Shown here: piece after piece, positions 47,592-57,071 of the stretch
Layout of the letters: every line of letters starts with the position of its first letter
Numbering within the stretch: position 1 is the first letter of the stretch
DNA from: Acinetobacter pecorum
GTDB taxonomy: Bacteria; Pseudomonadota; Gammaproteobacteria; Pseudomonadales; Moraxellaceae
Direction: 5' to 3'
DNA length: 64,000 nucleotides
NCBI RefSeq assembly: GCF_014837015.1
Contig: NZ_JACSPT010000003.1
Coordinates: 33,379-97,378 of the forward strand
Position numbers and translations under genes: made by a program
The notes under the pieces: model-generated
Databases searched by the model: none
Told to the model about the DNA's origin: nothing
Seen by the model: the letters and a program-made list of their open reading frames with translations, nothing else

Positions 47592-48788
47592 TCACTCCAA
47601 GCCTGCCGGGCGCTTATGTCGCTTTTTGGCAACATACTGACGATATACCCATATTGTCATCATGACGAGTACAGCACTTAATATATAGGTGGTTTCAAAG
47701 CCCCAAGAGGCAATCAATATTCCGATGACTACTGAACCAATCGCCAAACCCAGATCAAACAGGGTAAAGAAAGTTGAAATCGCATGTCCCATACGCTGCG
47801 TATCAACCGACTGAATCGCTAGCGTCTGCAGACATGGGAACAGCGAACCGTAACCAATGCCGATAAATACTGCCGACAACCACAATATCCATTGATTGGA
47901 AATCAGACTGACGATCACCAGACCAATAGCAAAAAACACAAAAGAAGGATAAATAACAGCACTTGGTCCCTTACGATCATAAATCTTCCCGACCCAAGGT
48001 CTAACCAGCAGCATAGAGGCAGCAAAGACAATAAAGAATACACTGGTATAATCCAATAGCTGCTTGGTTTCACTAAATGCGGTAATAAAGCTCATGATAC
48101 CTGAGTAGGCAAAAGCCGTCAGCAAGGCGACAAAACTCACCGCCAGAACTTTGACTTCCAGAATATCCTTCAAGCTCAGGCTATTCTTTTCTTTACTTAT
48201 GGCATCACGTTTAGGTAACTCTGTAATTTTCAGCATCCAGCAGAAAATAAGCCCGAGAGAAATAATAACGGCGAGAACTCCAAATAACACCTTGAAACTG
48301 GTGATCTGAATAACAGTCAATGCCAGTAAGGGCCCAAACACCACCCCCAGATTGGTCGACATGACGAAATAGCCCATGCCCTCACCTTTGCGCTGTTCAG
48401 GAATAAACTCATTGGCGACGGGTACTGCTACCGTAGTCAGAATACTGAACCAGATGCCATGTAAAAATCGCACCACTAACAGCGACCACATGCTGTCCAC
48501 CAGCAAATAGCTAAAGGCAAATAAGGCAAAAACTATGCCTGCACTACGCATGGTGATTTTTTTGCCGAACTTTTCAATAATCATGCCGGAAAATGGCCGA
48601 ATGGCAATCGATGAAGCCAGGAATAGCGTAAGTGCCAGACCAGCTTCTTTTACTGAGCCACCCAGATCTTTCATGATGTAAATCGGTAAAACCGTCAGCA
48701 AGGCAAAGTAATAAACGAACAGAAAAAAATTATTAAATAAACACAGGATAAATGAGCGATTCCATAAACGCTCAGCATTAACTGACAT
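47592..48788 (-). CDS. MFS transporter
   Basis: A 398-residue, about 12-helix major facilitator of the drug/sugar-efflux type, with the loop 2-3 motif IRPFSGMIIEKFGKK (a variant of the GX3DRXGRR signature). It probably exports a drug or metabolite. The ATG at 48788 is the first good start after a GGTGAG-like site. It sits between a TetR repressor (32 nt upstream) and a LysR regulator (4 nt downstream), so expression probably depends on the TetR operator. Confidence 0.9.
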   Translation of the reverse strand: MSVNAERLWNRSFILCLFNNFFLFVYYFALLTVLPIYIMKDLGGSVKEAGLALTLFLASSIAIRPFSGMIIEKFGKKITMRSAGIVFALFAFSYLLVDSMWSLLVVRFLHGIWFSILTTVAVPVANEFIPEQRKGEGMGYFVMSTNLGVVFGPLLALTVIQITSFKVLFGVLAVIISLGLIFCWMLKITELPKRDAISKEKNSLSLKDILEVKVLAVSFVALLTAFAYSGIMSFITAFSETKQLLDYTSVFFIVFAASMLLVRPWVGKIYDRKGPSAVIYPSFVFFAIGLVIVSLISNQWILWLSAVFIGIGYGSLFPCLQTLAIQSVDTQRMGHAISTFFTLFDLGLAIGSVVIGILIASWGFETTYILSAVLVMMTIWVYRQYVAKKRHKRPAGLE

Positions 48789-48819
48789 ACTCACCAACTT
48801 TTAGGAAATAAGATCAAAC

Positions 48820-49383
48820 TCAGGCTTGAACAGCAGCAGGATTCAGCACCAACTCGACCAAATTCTGGATATAGTGTTCATCTGGAATGCGGTTGAAAAA
48901 AATGATCTGGTAATGAATCGGGCCATATAAGGTATCCAGCATCAAATCAAAAGGATAATCCGCACGGATTTCTCCGCATTCAATCGCTTGCTGAATCAGT
49001 TGATGAATCTGTTGCCGCCGAGGTAAAAGATATTGTTGAAAGAATCCACCTGCCAGTTCCCGGTGATTGGCAATAACCACCAGTAAAGCCCGCCCTACCG
49101 GATGATTCAGTGCCTCGGATAAAAAAACGAGCTGTTGAATGAGATTGCTTTTCAAGCTTTTGGAGGTATCCAGTTCAAATACTGAAGCGGTCTGTTGCTT
49201 GAAAGTATCCAATACCAGTTCCGATTTATGCTTCCACCAGCGATAAATCGTGGACTTGCCTACGCCGGCGCGTGCAGCCACATCTTCAATGGTCAGCTGA
49301 TGATATTCACATTCTGCCAGCGCATCTGCGACCGCCTGTAAAATGCATTGTTGTCGTCGGGAACTTCTCTCGTCATTACTCAT
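48820..49383 (-). CDS. TetR-family transcriptional repressor
   Basis: A 187-residue repressor with an N-terminal HTH (LTIEDVAARAGVGKSTIYRWWKHKSELVLDTF) and a helical ligand-binding domain. It is the first gene of the minus-strand cluster tetR-MFS-lysR. An 18-bp perfect palindrome begins 26 nt upstream of its start codon, indicating autoregulation and control of the pump. The inducer is unknown. Confidence 0.92.
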   Translation of the reverse strand: MSNDERSSRRQQCILQAVADALAECEYHQLTIEDVAARAGVGKSTIYRWWKHKSELVLDTFKQQTASVFELDTSKSLKSNLIQQLVFLSEALNHPVGRALLVVIANHRELAGGFFQQYLLPRRQQIHQLIQQAIECGEIRADYPFDLMLDTLYGPIHYQIIFFNRIPDEHYIQNLVELVLNPAAVQA

Positions 49384-49408
49384 ATTTTTCTGCTTAAGCC
49401 TTAAAACG

Positions 49409-49426
49409 AAACGATACGTATCGTTT
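49409..49426 (-). promoter_or_regulatory. Palindromic operator upstream of tetR
   Basis: AAACGATACGTATCGTTT is a perfect 18-bp palindrome, a classic TetR-repressor operator shape, 26 nt from the tetR start codon. Confidence 0.75.
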
Positions 49427-49494
49427 TATATTAAAATAAAATGTTATAAAGCTCCAGCCATAAACTAAAATTGATGCAAAAAAAGAGCTTCAAA

Positions 49495-49529
49495 GGAATA
49501 AGGAATAAGGAATAAGGAATAAGGAATAA
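49495..49529. repeat. Tandem 7-bp repeat, five copies
   Basis: GGAATAA is repeated exactly five times. It lies about 110 nt upstream of tetR. Simple-sequence tracts of this kind can vary in copy number by slippage. Confidence 0.9.
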
Positions 49530-49698
49530 TAGAGAACAAATTGACTGATTTTTATTATTTTAATTGCTGATAGAAATAGGATATATGGAAATGTCATTTC
49601 CGTGTTTGAGACAGGATTTAATCAGAAAATAGATGTTTTCACGATAGATTAAAAAACTGAATATTAGCAAACCAGTTTTTTAGCGAAGAGTATTGCTC

Positions 49699-49718
49699 CG
49701 CAAGACAGGTTTCTTGCG
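49699..49718 (-). terminator. Hairpin downstream of the thioesterase gene
   Basis: CGCAAGA and TCTTGCG form a perfect 7-bp stem with a 6-nt loop, on the 3' side of the minus-strand thioesterase gene. No adjacent T run on the minus strand is obvious; a T run lies 8 nt away on the plus strand. A weak call. Confidence 0.35.
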
Positions 49719-49831
49719 AAGCTCCATTTTTTATTTTGCCGAAACAAAAGTAGCATCTAGACTGCATCAATTGAATTTGAAAAGAAAAACAACGTTATTC
49801 ACTATAAATGATTAAGAGGTTATTTCTATAT

Positions 49832-50353
49832 TTAACTTTGTGCGGTCTTTTTATAAATGCTGCATGAGGGATGATGGTTCTCTTGTAAACGCGCTATTTT
49901 GCGCTGTTCGGCTGCCTCAAAACGGCAACGCTTCCAGTCATTGTTCAAGTTTAAAGCTGGAATCTGTTTGGGTTTACCATGCTCATCTACTGCCACCATC
50001 GTGAAATAACAGCTATTGGTATGACGCACGGTTCTCTTTTGAATATTCTGTGCTTCTACACGAATACCAATTTCCATTGAGGTACGACCAACATGGTTAA
50101 CACTGGCCAAAAATGTTACCAGTTCACCGACATGAATTGGCTCTTTAAAATTCACTTTGTCTACAGATAAGGTCACAACATAACTACCCGAATAGCGACT
50201 TGCACACGCATACGCCACCTGATCCAATAATTTCAGAATGGTTCCACCATGAACATTACCTGAAAAATTTGCCATATCTGGCGTCATGAGAACTGACATC
50301 GTTAACTCTGACTGGTCATCTGCTAATGCTGCAATTTGATCTAAAGGGGCCAT
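49832..50353 (-). CDS. Acyl-CoA thioesterase (hotdog fold)
   Basis: A 173-residue hotdog thioesterase that hydrolyses acyl-CoA. Seen are the N-terminal MTPDMANFSGNVHGGTILKLLDQVAYACASRYSG (the NVHGG active-site segment) and the VNFKEPIHVGELVTFLASVNHVGRTSMEIGIRVE segment typical of YciA-like and Acot-like enzymes. The chain-length preference is unknown. It is transcribed alone, 448 nt from tetR. Confidence 0.9.
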   Translation of the reverse strand: MAPLDQIAALADDQSELTMSVLMTPDMANFSGNVHGGTILKLLDQVAYACASRYSGSYVVTLSVDKVNFKEPIHVGELVTFLASVNHVGRTSMEIGIRVEAQNIQKRTVRHTNSCYFTMVAVDEHGKPKQIPALNLNNDWKRCRFEAAEQRKIARLQENHHPSCSIYKKTAQS

Positions 50354-50638
50354 CGTTTTCTTTGAACTCTTTGAATGATAAGGTTATCATTTATTATTAT
50401 AGCGTTTTTAACGTGAATAAAATGTTCAATTCGGCAAATCGGGCATCATAATTATTGATATAGAAAATGTATTCATACAGAAAAAAATATATTTAATTGC
50501 TTAAAATGTGAATTAAAAACAAAGTATAAATTATTCAATACCTGTTTAACTGGGGGCTGACAGGCCTAAAATTGAATAATCCATACTCCCCCTCTATCAA
50601 ACCAAATACTTAAAAAATAGAGGGAAATTATTAGAAAT
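50354..50638. other. Intergenic region upstream of the thioesterase gene
   Basis: 285 nt of AT-rich DNA, nothing recognised. Confidence 0.5.
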
Positions 50639-50815
50639 TTAAAGCTTTAGTGGTCTGAGCATTTCCTGAACTACATTTTGATAACTCAAAATTTGTTGGC
50701 CATCCAAGATGGTTTCAACAGTGAAAGAACCGTCCTGATGGGCAGCTGTTACTGTAAAAATATAATGTTCGAATTGTGCCAGTTTGACCTGATGTCCAAT
50801 TTCTATATGTGTCAT
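50639..50815 (-). CDS. Small 58-residue protein, unknown
   Basis: An open frame of 58 codons starts at an ATG and ends in TAA. The product begins MTHIEIGHQVKLAQFEHYIF and continues with a mixed hydrophobic and charged sequence that includes QDGSFTVETILDGQQILSYQ. The composition looks like a real, compact beta-rich protein. The ribosome-binding site is weak (only a poor GTAGAC). No family is recognised, and it is not confirmed by context. Confidence 0.5.
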   Translation of the reverse strand: MTHIEIGHQVKLAQFEHYIFTVTAAHQDGSFTVETILDGQQILSYQNVVQEMLRPLKL

Positions 50816-51163
50816 GCTGTCTACATCTGCTGAGTGTTCTGTTTTAACTACATTCTGGCATGAACGGGGGAATTTTTGAATCTTTGATCAACTTAAGTAT
50901 ACGAATAATAATGTTAAAATTAGAAATCAGGATTAATAAAGCTTATATCTTAAAGTAATAAATTTATAATTCAATAGCTTATATTTCAAATTAGTTTTGT
51001 ATTTGATAAAAAGTTAAAGCTACTTATAGACATCAGCACTTATCTCATCTTTCATAACAATTACTAAGCTGTTAAAGCTGATAATGTTTAATCCTCGTAC
51101 TGAATATCACTACCTTCTCCTTTGAGAAAATGGCAATATTCAGAAAATTCTTGTAAGAGATTT
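50816..51163. other. Intergenic region, nothing recognised
   Basis: 348 nt of very AT-rich DNA between the small gene and the patatin gene. No convincing gene, hairpin or promoter was seen. Confidence 0.5.
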
Positions 51164-52168
51164 TTATTGGGAGTAATGATCCTTAACCACAAACTGCGGA
51201 ATACGGTGCCCTCGGGCATAGTCGTGTTTTTGATAGGCCTGTGAAATTTCCATCAGCTTTAATTGAGCTGCCTCAATACCAGCCTGCATGGTCAACTCTC
51301 TGCCACGCACATCAAAAATATGGCCTTTTTCACGCAGATCTGGCTGAATCACCACATCTGCATGCTTTAATTCTTCATGCGCCAGATGTTGCTGCATAAT
51401 ATTAATGTTCTGATTAAACAGCCCCCAGACATTGCTGGTTTCGGTATGAATAGGCTGTGCCAGAATATCCACCGCAATCACAATATCAGCTCCCAGGTCA
51501 CGCGCCACATCTACGGGTACCGGGCTGACCAGCCCCCCATCTACATATTCTTTACCTTGAATAACGGTTGGAATAAACATACTTGGAATCGAGACTGAAG
51601 CCCGTACTGCCTGTCCGGTATTGCCATAGTTAAAGACCACTTTTTTACCTTCTTTAAGTGCCGTGGCTACGACAAACATCGGGATTTTCATGGCTTCAAG
51701 CGGTGTCTGATCGACCTGTAAATTGACATAGTCTTCAACTTTTTTGCCATCAAAAAAGCCTTTTTTAGCCAGTTTGATATCACGGACATCATTGGGTCGC
51801 ATCGTTAAGGCAATATTGCGCAGTTCAATCGCCGGCTTGCCACTCGCATAAAGGGAGCCCACGATACTGCCCGCACTGGTTCCGACAATAAAATCGGGTT
51901 GAATACCTGCTTGTTCCAGTACTTCCAGCACACCAATATGTGCATAACCACGCGCACCGCCACTGCCCAGTACCAAAGCAATCACTGGACGTTGTTGGGT
52001 CTGCTTGATCTTTTGAAAATCAATTTGATTTGGACGTGCCTGTGCTTCTCCACGTTGTGCAGCAGGTTGCAGATGACTGGTCGCCACTTGGGCTGTCATT
52101 GGGGTCGTTTGGCAACCACTTAGGCCAAGTACACCCAGTATTACCATACTCAACGCATATTTCTGCAT
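51164..52168 (-). CDS. Patatin-like phospholipase lipoprotein
   Basis: A 334-residue predicted lipoprotein (signal ending LGLSGCQT, lipidated Cys at position 19) carrying a patatin domain. The oxyanion loop is GSGGARGYAHIGVLEVL, the catalytic Ser is in GTSAGSIVG and the catalytic Asp is in DGGLVSPVPV. It should hydrolyse phospholipids or other lipids at the envelope; the true substrate is unknown. GAGGAC lies about 10 nt before the ATG. It is divergent from the decayed chrA. Confidence 0.88.
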   Translation of the reverse strand: MQKYALSMVILGVLGLSGCQTTPMTAQVATSHLQPAAQRGEAQARPNQIDFQKIKQTQQRPVIALVLGSGGARGYAHIGVLEVLEQAGIQPDFIVGTSAGSIVGSLYASGKPAIELRNIALTMRPNDVRDIKLAKKGFFDGKKVEDYVNLQVDQTPLEAMKIPMFVVATALKEGKKVVFNYGNTGQAVRASVSIPSMFIPTVIQGKEYVDGGLVSPVPVDVARDLGADIVIAVDILAQPIHTETSNVWGLFNQNINIMQQHLAHEELKHADVVIQPDLREKGHIFDVRGRELTMQAGIEAAQLKLMEISQAYQKHDYARGHRIPQFVVKDHYSQ

Positions 52169-52292
52169 GCAGAGAATGTCCTCATTAATCTAAAGCAGCA
52201 TAGTGTATAAACACATGCATAAATAGTCTGTAGAATTTCGTAAAACTGTCATACAGTTTGAATAATTTATAACTATTTAAACCTGTATCCTC

Positions 52293-53500
52293 ATGCAGTC
52301 ACCTACCCTTTATCAGATTTTTCTGACTTTCCTACAACTGGGATGCATTTCATTTGGCGGACCTGCTGCACATCTGGTATTTTTTCACCGAAAATTTGTG
52401 ACCCAGCTGCAATGGCTGAATGACACCCAATATAGTCAACTGGTCGCTTTGGCACAACTTTTACCCGGGCCGAGCAGCAGTCAGGTGGGGCTGTCGATCG
52501 GTTATCTGCAACGGGGCTATATTGGTGCCGTGATCGCATGGCTGGGTTTTACCCTGCCCTCAATGATTCTAATGGCCTTGGTAGCGCTCTTGGGTCAAAG
52601 CTATTTTCATATTTTAAACTCAAACAGCTTTCATACCATCCAGTTAATTGTATTTTCTGTAATCGCCTGGGCTTTTTGGCAAATGCTGAGAAGCTTCTGT
52701 AAAATGGCCTGGCAATACGCGGTCCTAATCCTTTCTGTCATATTGTTGATGGGGGTTTCAGCGAGTTTCAACCAGATTCTGGTGATTATATTGGGCGCGA
52801 TCTCTGGAATCTTGGCGGGACATTTCTCTCAATCAGATTCGAAACCCAAAGAAATTAACAAAACGGCAATCAGCTCGCCTTATATTCGATCTGCCACTGC
52901 ACCCTATTGGCTGCTGGCACATTTATCTTGCCGTTTGTTCTGCTACCCTTAGCTGGAAAATTATAGGATGAATCAGACCTGCTATTTTTTTCCAATTTCT
53001 ATCAAACCGGTTCATTGGTATTTGGTGGTGGTCATGTGATTCTGCCTTTGCTATATCAGGACTTTGTCACAACCGGTTTAGTCAATGCACAATCTTTTGA
53101 TCTTGGCTATGCATTTGCCCAGCTGATGCCGGGGCCTTTATTCAGTTTTGCCAGTTATATTGGCGCTTTGCTGCCTTGGACGCCCTATGTCTGGCTGAAT
53201 GCAGTGCTAGCGACCTGTACAATATTTTTACCTTCATTTTTTCTGATTTTTGCCACCTTACCCTACTGGTCATGGCTGATACAGCAGCGCCATATTTATC
53301 AGGCGGTGATGGGCATCAATGCTGCAGTGGTGGGGCTGTTACTGTATTTATTGCTGGATCTTTCACAACGTTATTTTAGTTATGGCTCCGATCTGGTCTT
53401 TGTCGCGGTGATGATTGCCCTGCTACGTTCAAAACTACCAGTCTGGTTCAGCCTGATTTTCGGCTTCGTGCTTTATCAAAGTTACTTAAGTTTCTTCTAA
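52293..53500 (+). pseudogene. Decayed chromate transporter gene (chrA-like)
   Basis: The N-terminal half reads in frame from 52293 (SPTLYQIFLTFLQLGCISFGGPAAHLVFFHRKF, PGPSSSQVG) to a stop at 52952. The C-terminal half continues in another frame (LVFGGGHVILPLL, QLMPGPLFSFASYIGALLPW) and ends at 53500. The reading frame shifts near 52917, and in the second frame a TAG at 52964 separates the hydrophobic stretch from the SNFYQTGSLVFGGGH region, so at least two lesions are present. ChrA normally is one polypeptide of about 390-450 residues that exports chromate. A programmed frameshift is unlikely given the extra stop codon. Confidence 0.78.
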
Positions 53501-53515
53501 ATAAAACTTTGGCAT

Positions 53516-53545
53516 AAAAAAGCCCCGAATGTTCGGGGCTTTTTG
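53516..53545. terminator. Bidirectional terminator
   Basis: AAAAAGCCCCGAA and TTCGGGGCTTTTT form a 13-bp palindromic stem with a TG loop, between converging genes. Confidence 0.93.
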
Positions 53546-53554
53546 CTTCAAGTC

Positions 53555-55030
53555 TTACCAGATATCTGATTTAACCTTGTCTTTAAATTTAGGATGGTTA
53601 TCCAGTTTAAATTCAGGTTCCTTCACACCACGCTTCAGCTGACCGGTATAGTCTTTGAGAAGCATCAACAGGAATGGCATCAGCAACAGGATTGAGATCA
53701 GGTTGATACTTGCCATCACGCCCATAAACAGATCTGCCATATTCCAGATCAATGGCACACTCGCGATCGAACCGAAATACACCATCACCAATACAAATAA
53801 GCGGAAAATCAACATGACCCAACTATTGTTATTGATGAACTGAACGTTGCCTTCGGCATAAGCATAGTTACCAATAATCGAAGAATAGGCAAACAGGAAC
53901 AGAATTAGTGCCAGGAAATCATCACCCCAGGCACCAATCTGGCTTTCAAGTGCCATCTGGGTCAAAGTCACCCCTTCAAAGCCTGCATTTTCATATACAC
54001 CTGAAACCAGAATAATAATGGCGGTACATGTGCAGACCACAAAGGTATCAACAAATACACCCAGCATTTGGATCAGACCCTGATTCACTGGATGCTTGGC
54101 ATCAGATGCCGCAGCAGCATTCGGTGCTGAACCCATACCGGCTTCGTTAGAGAACAGACCACGCTTAATGCCCATCATCATCGCCATAGATACCATAGCA
54201 CCAAAGAAACCGCCAGCAGCAGCTTCAAACTCAAAGGCTTTAGTGAAAATAAGCTGGAAAATCGATGGCAAGATATCGTAATTGATTACTGCAATATACA
54301 GGGCCACTGCCAGATAGAGTACCGCCATGAGCGGTACAAAGCGTTCAGCGACTTTAGCAATCCGTTTGATTCCACCAAAAATGATCAGGGCTGTCATTAC
54401 GACCAGAACCAATCCAATCCAGGAAATTTCAAAATCAAATCCGCCCAATGGTAAAATGACATTGGCCTGATTCCAGCCCCAGGCATGAGAGGTTGCCCCA
54501 ATAATCGCATTGGCCTGAACGGCATTGAATACAAAGCCATAAGTGGTGATCAATGCAATCGCAAAGACAATCCCCAGCCATTTCTGCTTCAAACCTTGGG
54601 TAATATAATAGGCAGGCCCACCACGGAATTGCTGGGTCTTACTATCCCTGACTTTAAACAGCTGTGCCAGTGAGGATTCAACTAAAGCTGAACTCATGCC
54701 CAGAAAGGCAGTAAACCACATCCAGAACACGGCACCCGGCCCGCCAATCGCAATTGCAATTGCAACACCCGCGACATTACCTACCCCGACCCGGCTAGCA
54801 AGGCCAGTAACAAAGGCCTGGAATGGCGTAATACCATGCGCATCTCTGACCTTGCCACGGCTGCCCTTCATCACTTTCATACTGTGCCAGAACAAGCGAA
54901 TTTGAACTGCACCTGTCGCTACAGTATAGAAAATACCGACTGCGACCAGAAACACAACCAAAAAGTCCCATAAAGGGCCATTCAGGGCATTAATCCAGCC
55001 CAGCAAGGTTTCATTTAACTGATCATTCAT
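53555..55030 (-). CDS. Alanine/glycine:cation symporter (AGCS family)
   Basis: A 491-residue inner-membrane sodium- or proton-coupled importer of alanine or glycine, with about 10-11 helices. The N-terminal GPLWDFLVVFLVAVGIFYTVATGAVQIRLFWHSMKVM and the family stretch ITPFQAFVTGLASRVGVGNVAGVAIAIAIGGPGAVFWMWFTAFLGM are diagnostic; the substrate is not resolved between D- or L-alanine and glycine. Transcribed from the minus strand, downstream of gltS by 45 nt, so an operon is likely. Confidence 0.92.
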   Translation of the reverse strand: MNDQLNETLLGWINALNGPLWDFLVVFLVAVGIFYTVATGAVQIRLFWHSMKVMKGSRGKVRDAHGITPFQAFVTGLASRVGVGNVAGVAIAIAIGGPGAVFWMWFTAFLGMSSALVESSLAQLFKVRDSKTQQFRGGPAYYITQGLKQKWLGIVFAIALITTYGFVFNAVQANAIIGATSHAWGWNQANVILPLGGFDFEISWIGLVLVVMTALIIFGGIKRIAKVAERFVPLMAVLYLAVALYIAVINYDILPSIFQLIFTKAFEFEAAAGGFFGAMVSMAMMMGIKRGLFSNEAGMGSAPNAAAASDAKHPVNQGLIQMLGVFVDTFVVCTCTAIIILVSGVYENAGFEGVTLTQMALESQIGAWGDDFLALILFLFAYSSIIGNYAYAEGNVQFINNNSWVMLIFRLFVLVMVYFGSIASVPLIWNMADLFMGVMASINLISILLLMPFLLMLLKDYTGQLKRGVKEPEFKLDNHPKFKDKVKSDIW

Positions 55031-55075
55031 GTCACGTCCTTATGAGCCTATGACTCATCGTATCAAGCATAAAAA

Positions 55076-56314
55076 TCATGCAAAAAACTTCAAAATCATC
55101 TGAATAACAGTGGCATTGATCAAGTCAACAAAGAATGCGCCACATAATGGTACGATCAGGAAAGCCTTATGCGAAGCACCATACATATTGGTAATCGCCT
55201 GCATATTGGCAACCGCTGTTGGCGTTGCACCCATACCAAAACCACAATGACCCGCTGCAAGTACCGCAGCATCATAGTTTTTGCCCATGATACGGAAAGT
55301 GACGAAAGCTGCATACAAAGCCATGGTGATGGTTTGCGCACCCAGAATCACCATGAGTGGTCCTGCAAGGTCAGCCAATTGCCATAACTTTAACGACAAT
55401 AATGCCATCGCCAAATACAGTGACAATGACGCATTACCAAACACATCAATCGCGCGATCAAAAATCTGAACCTTGAAAATGCCTTCCAGTACATTACGCA
55501 GGAGTACACCGCCGCCCAATGCCCAGACAAATGTTGGCAGTTCAAAAGCAGTACCTTTACTGAAACCTGTCATAAACTCTGCAAAAGCCAAACAGCCTGC
55601 AAACAGGCCCAATGTGGTAATAGCATTATCGGCAGTGATCAGACGCAGACGATGTGGATATTCAAATTGTACGTATTCCTCTGAAGTGCTATCCATTGGG
55701 GTGTTGTCACGCTTTTCGATCTGCTGATCGGTACGTGCAGTAGCCAGGTTATAACGGTTGATCAGCAACTTGGCCAAAGGTCCACCAATGATCCCGCCGA
55801 TGATCAGACCGAAAGTCGCACTGGCCATCCCCAGTGCAAGCGCCCCCTGAATGCCATGTTCAACCTCAAAAATCTCGCCCCATGCACCTGCAGTACCATG
55901 ACCACCGGTTAAGGTAATTGAACCTGCAATCAGGCCAATCAATGGGTCAATACCGAGCAAGGTGGCCAGACTCATGCCGACTGCATTTTGCAAAATAATG
56001 AAAGCCGAAACAGCAAACAGGAAAATAACCAGACCGATCCCGCCTTCACGCAACTTGGAAAAGTTGGCACTCAGACCAATCGAAGCAAAGAAAATCAGCA
56101 TAAAGCTGGTTTGTAATTCTGCACTGGTGGTGATGCTATATCCCCACAATGAATGCACCAGCAATGAGATGATCGCCGCAACCAAACCGCCCGCGACCGG
56201 CTCAGGAATATTGTAGCGCTTTAAAAAATCGATTTTATTAACCAGGAATCGGCCGAGTAACAAAACAATAACTGCGGCAATCAAGGTATAAAATGCGTTA
56301 AAAGTAAAATCCAT
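55076..56314 (-). CDS. gltS: Sodium/glutamate symporter
   Basis: A 412-residue sodium-dependent glutamate importer with about 10-12 membrane helices. The family stretches IPEPVAGGLVAAIISLLVHSLWGYSI and SITLTGGHGTAGAWGEIFEVEHGIQGALALGMASATFGLIIGGIIGGPLAKLLINR are seen. It lies 45 nt upstream of the AGCS symporter on the same strand. A large 899-nt gap lies before it. Confidence 0.93.
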   Translation of the reverse strand: MDFTFNAFYTLIAAVIVLLLGRFLVNKIDFLKRYNIPEPVAGGLVAAIISLLVHSLWGYSITTSAELQTSFMLIFFASIGLSANFSKLREGGIGLVIFLFAVSAFIILQNAVGMSLATLLGIDPLIGLIAGSITLTGGHGTAGAWGEIFEVEHGIQGALALGMASATFGLIIGGIIGGPLAKLLINRYNLATARTDQQIEKRDNTPMDSTSEEYVQFEYPHRLRLITADNAITTLGLFAGCLAFAEFMTGFSKGTAFELPTFVWALGGGVLLRNVLEGIFKVQIFDRAIDVFGNASLSLYLAMALLSLKLWQLADLAGPLMVILGAQTITMALYAAFVTFRIMGKNYDAAVLAAGHCGFGMGATPTAVANMQAITNMYGASHKAFLIVPLCGAFFVDLINATVIQMILKFFA

Positions 56315-56425
56315 AATTTTTTGCCCAAGATGATTCTGAATTTTTTATTATTCTAAAAGTCGTAGAGTCGACTATATGTCTAGCTCTCTCATTAGATATG
56401 CACCCGTTACCTCCGGATTTAATCT

Positions 56426-56701
56426 ATGACCTTTAGAAAACAAAACGTTTATCATCTCTTTCAAACTTATGAATATCATCGTCACGATCATATTCAACAA
56501 ATGAGAGATTTATAAAAGCAACACCATTTCTATTCCGATACTCAGTCTTTTGGAAAATTGCAGGCAATCTTCAAACAGACATACATGCTAATAAAAAAAC
56601 TGTGTTTTAAGCTCAAAAAACATTCACTGCTTGATGAGTGCTTTCAACCTAAAGGCTTCGTTCAAGCCATCTGGAATAGCGTTATTTCAAACAGATCTTG
56701 A
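56426..56701 (+). pseudogene. Small ORF interrupted by one stop codon
   Basis: An ATG opens a frame of 29 codons (starting MTFRKQNVYHLFQTYEYH), then TAA at 56513, and the same frame stays open for 61 further codons to a TGA at 56699 (containing GKLQAIFKQTYMLIKKL and LLDECFQPKGFVQAIWNS). The total length would be about 90 residues. The composition is plausible for a protein, but no family is recognised and chance is possible in AT-rich DNA. Confidence 0.28.
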
Positions 56702-56936
56702 TCATGCAAAGCATGAATTAAGATGAAAAGTCGTACATTATGCTGTTTCTTTGTATAACGTTATATTGTTTTTTATTAGCAATAGTTAATAAAACTATAA
56801 AAAATAATTATAAGTTCTCATTTTTTATATGAAGATTAAACTATCTTTTAATTCAAAAAAAATATTAGTCTCTTACTCAAAACAGAATAACATCGGAATC
56901 CTGAAATTAAATTAACTCGATTTTCAGGCAAAATAA

Positions 56937-57056
56937 ATGTGTTCTCTGTGTGAAATTGTTATTGTTAAATTGTTCAAACACTTGGGATTTAAGCTATTTT
57001 TTTCACTTAAAGACAATTTTCATAACGATCTTTATTCTAATCATTTAGAGGACTAA
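56937..57056 (+). CDS. 39-residue ORF followed by a terminator
   Basis: An ATG opens 39 codons (MCSLCEIVIVKLFKHLGFKL and then FFSLKDNFHNDLYSNHLED), stopping 15 nt before a rho-independent terminator. The N-terminal half is hydrophobic with a CxxC, so it could be a small membrane protein. A weak AGG precedes the ATG. It could instead be the 3' end of a small RNA. Confidence 0.3.
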   Translation: MCSLCEIVIVKLFKHLGFKLFFSLKDNFHNDLYSNHLED

Positions 57057-57071
57057 ACTCGTATTTTGGAA

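Larger units (their letters stand above)
49384..49831. other. Intergenic region upstream of tetR
   Basis: 448 nt of AT-rich DNA between tetR and the thioesterase gene (both minus strand). It holds an 18-bp palindrome, a five-copy 7-bp repeat and a hairpin, listed separately. No convincing gene was seen. Confidence 0.6.

Noticed and set aside
52293-53500. Two separate short-chain chromate transporter genes
   Set aside because: The second half lacks a start codon and ribosome-binding site at a suitable place and the first half ends in unrelated residues, which fits a broken single gene better.
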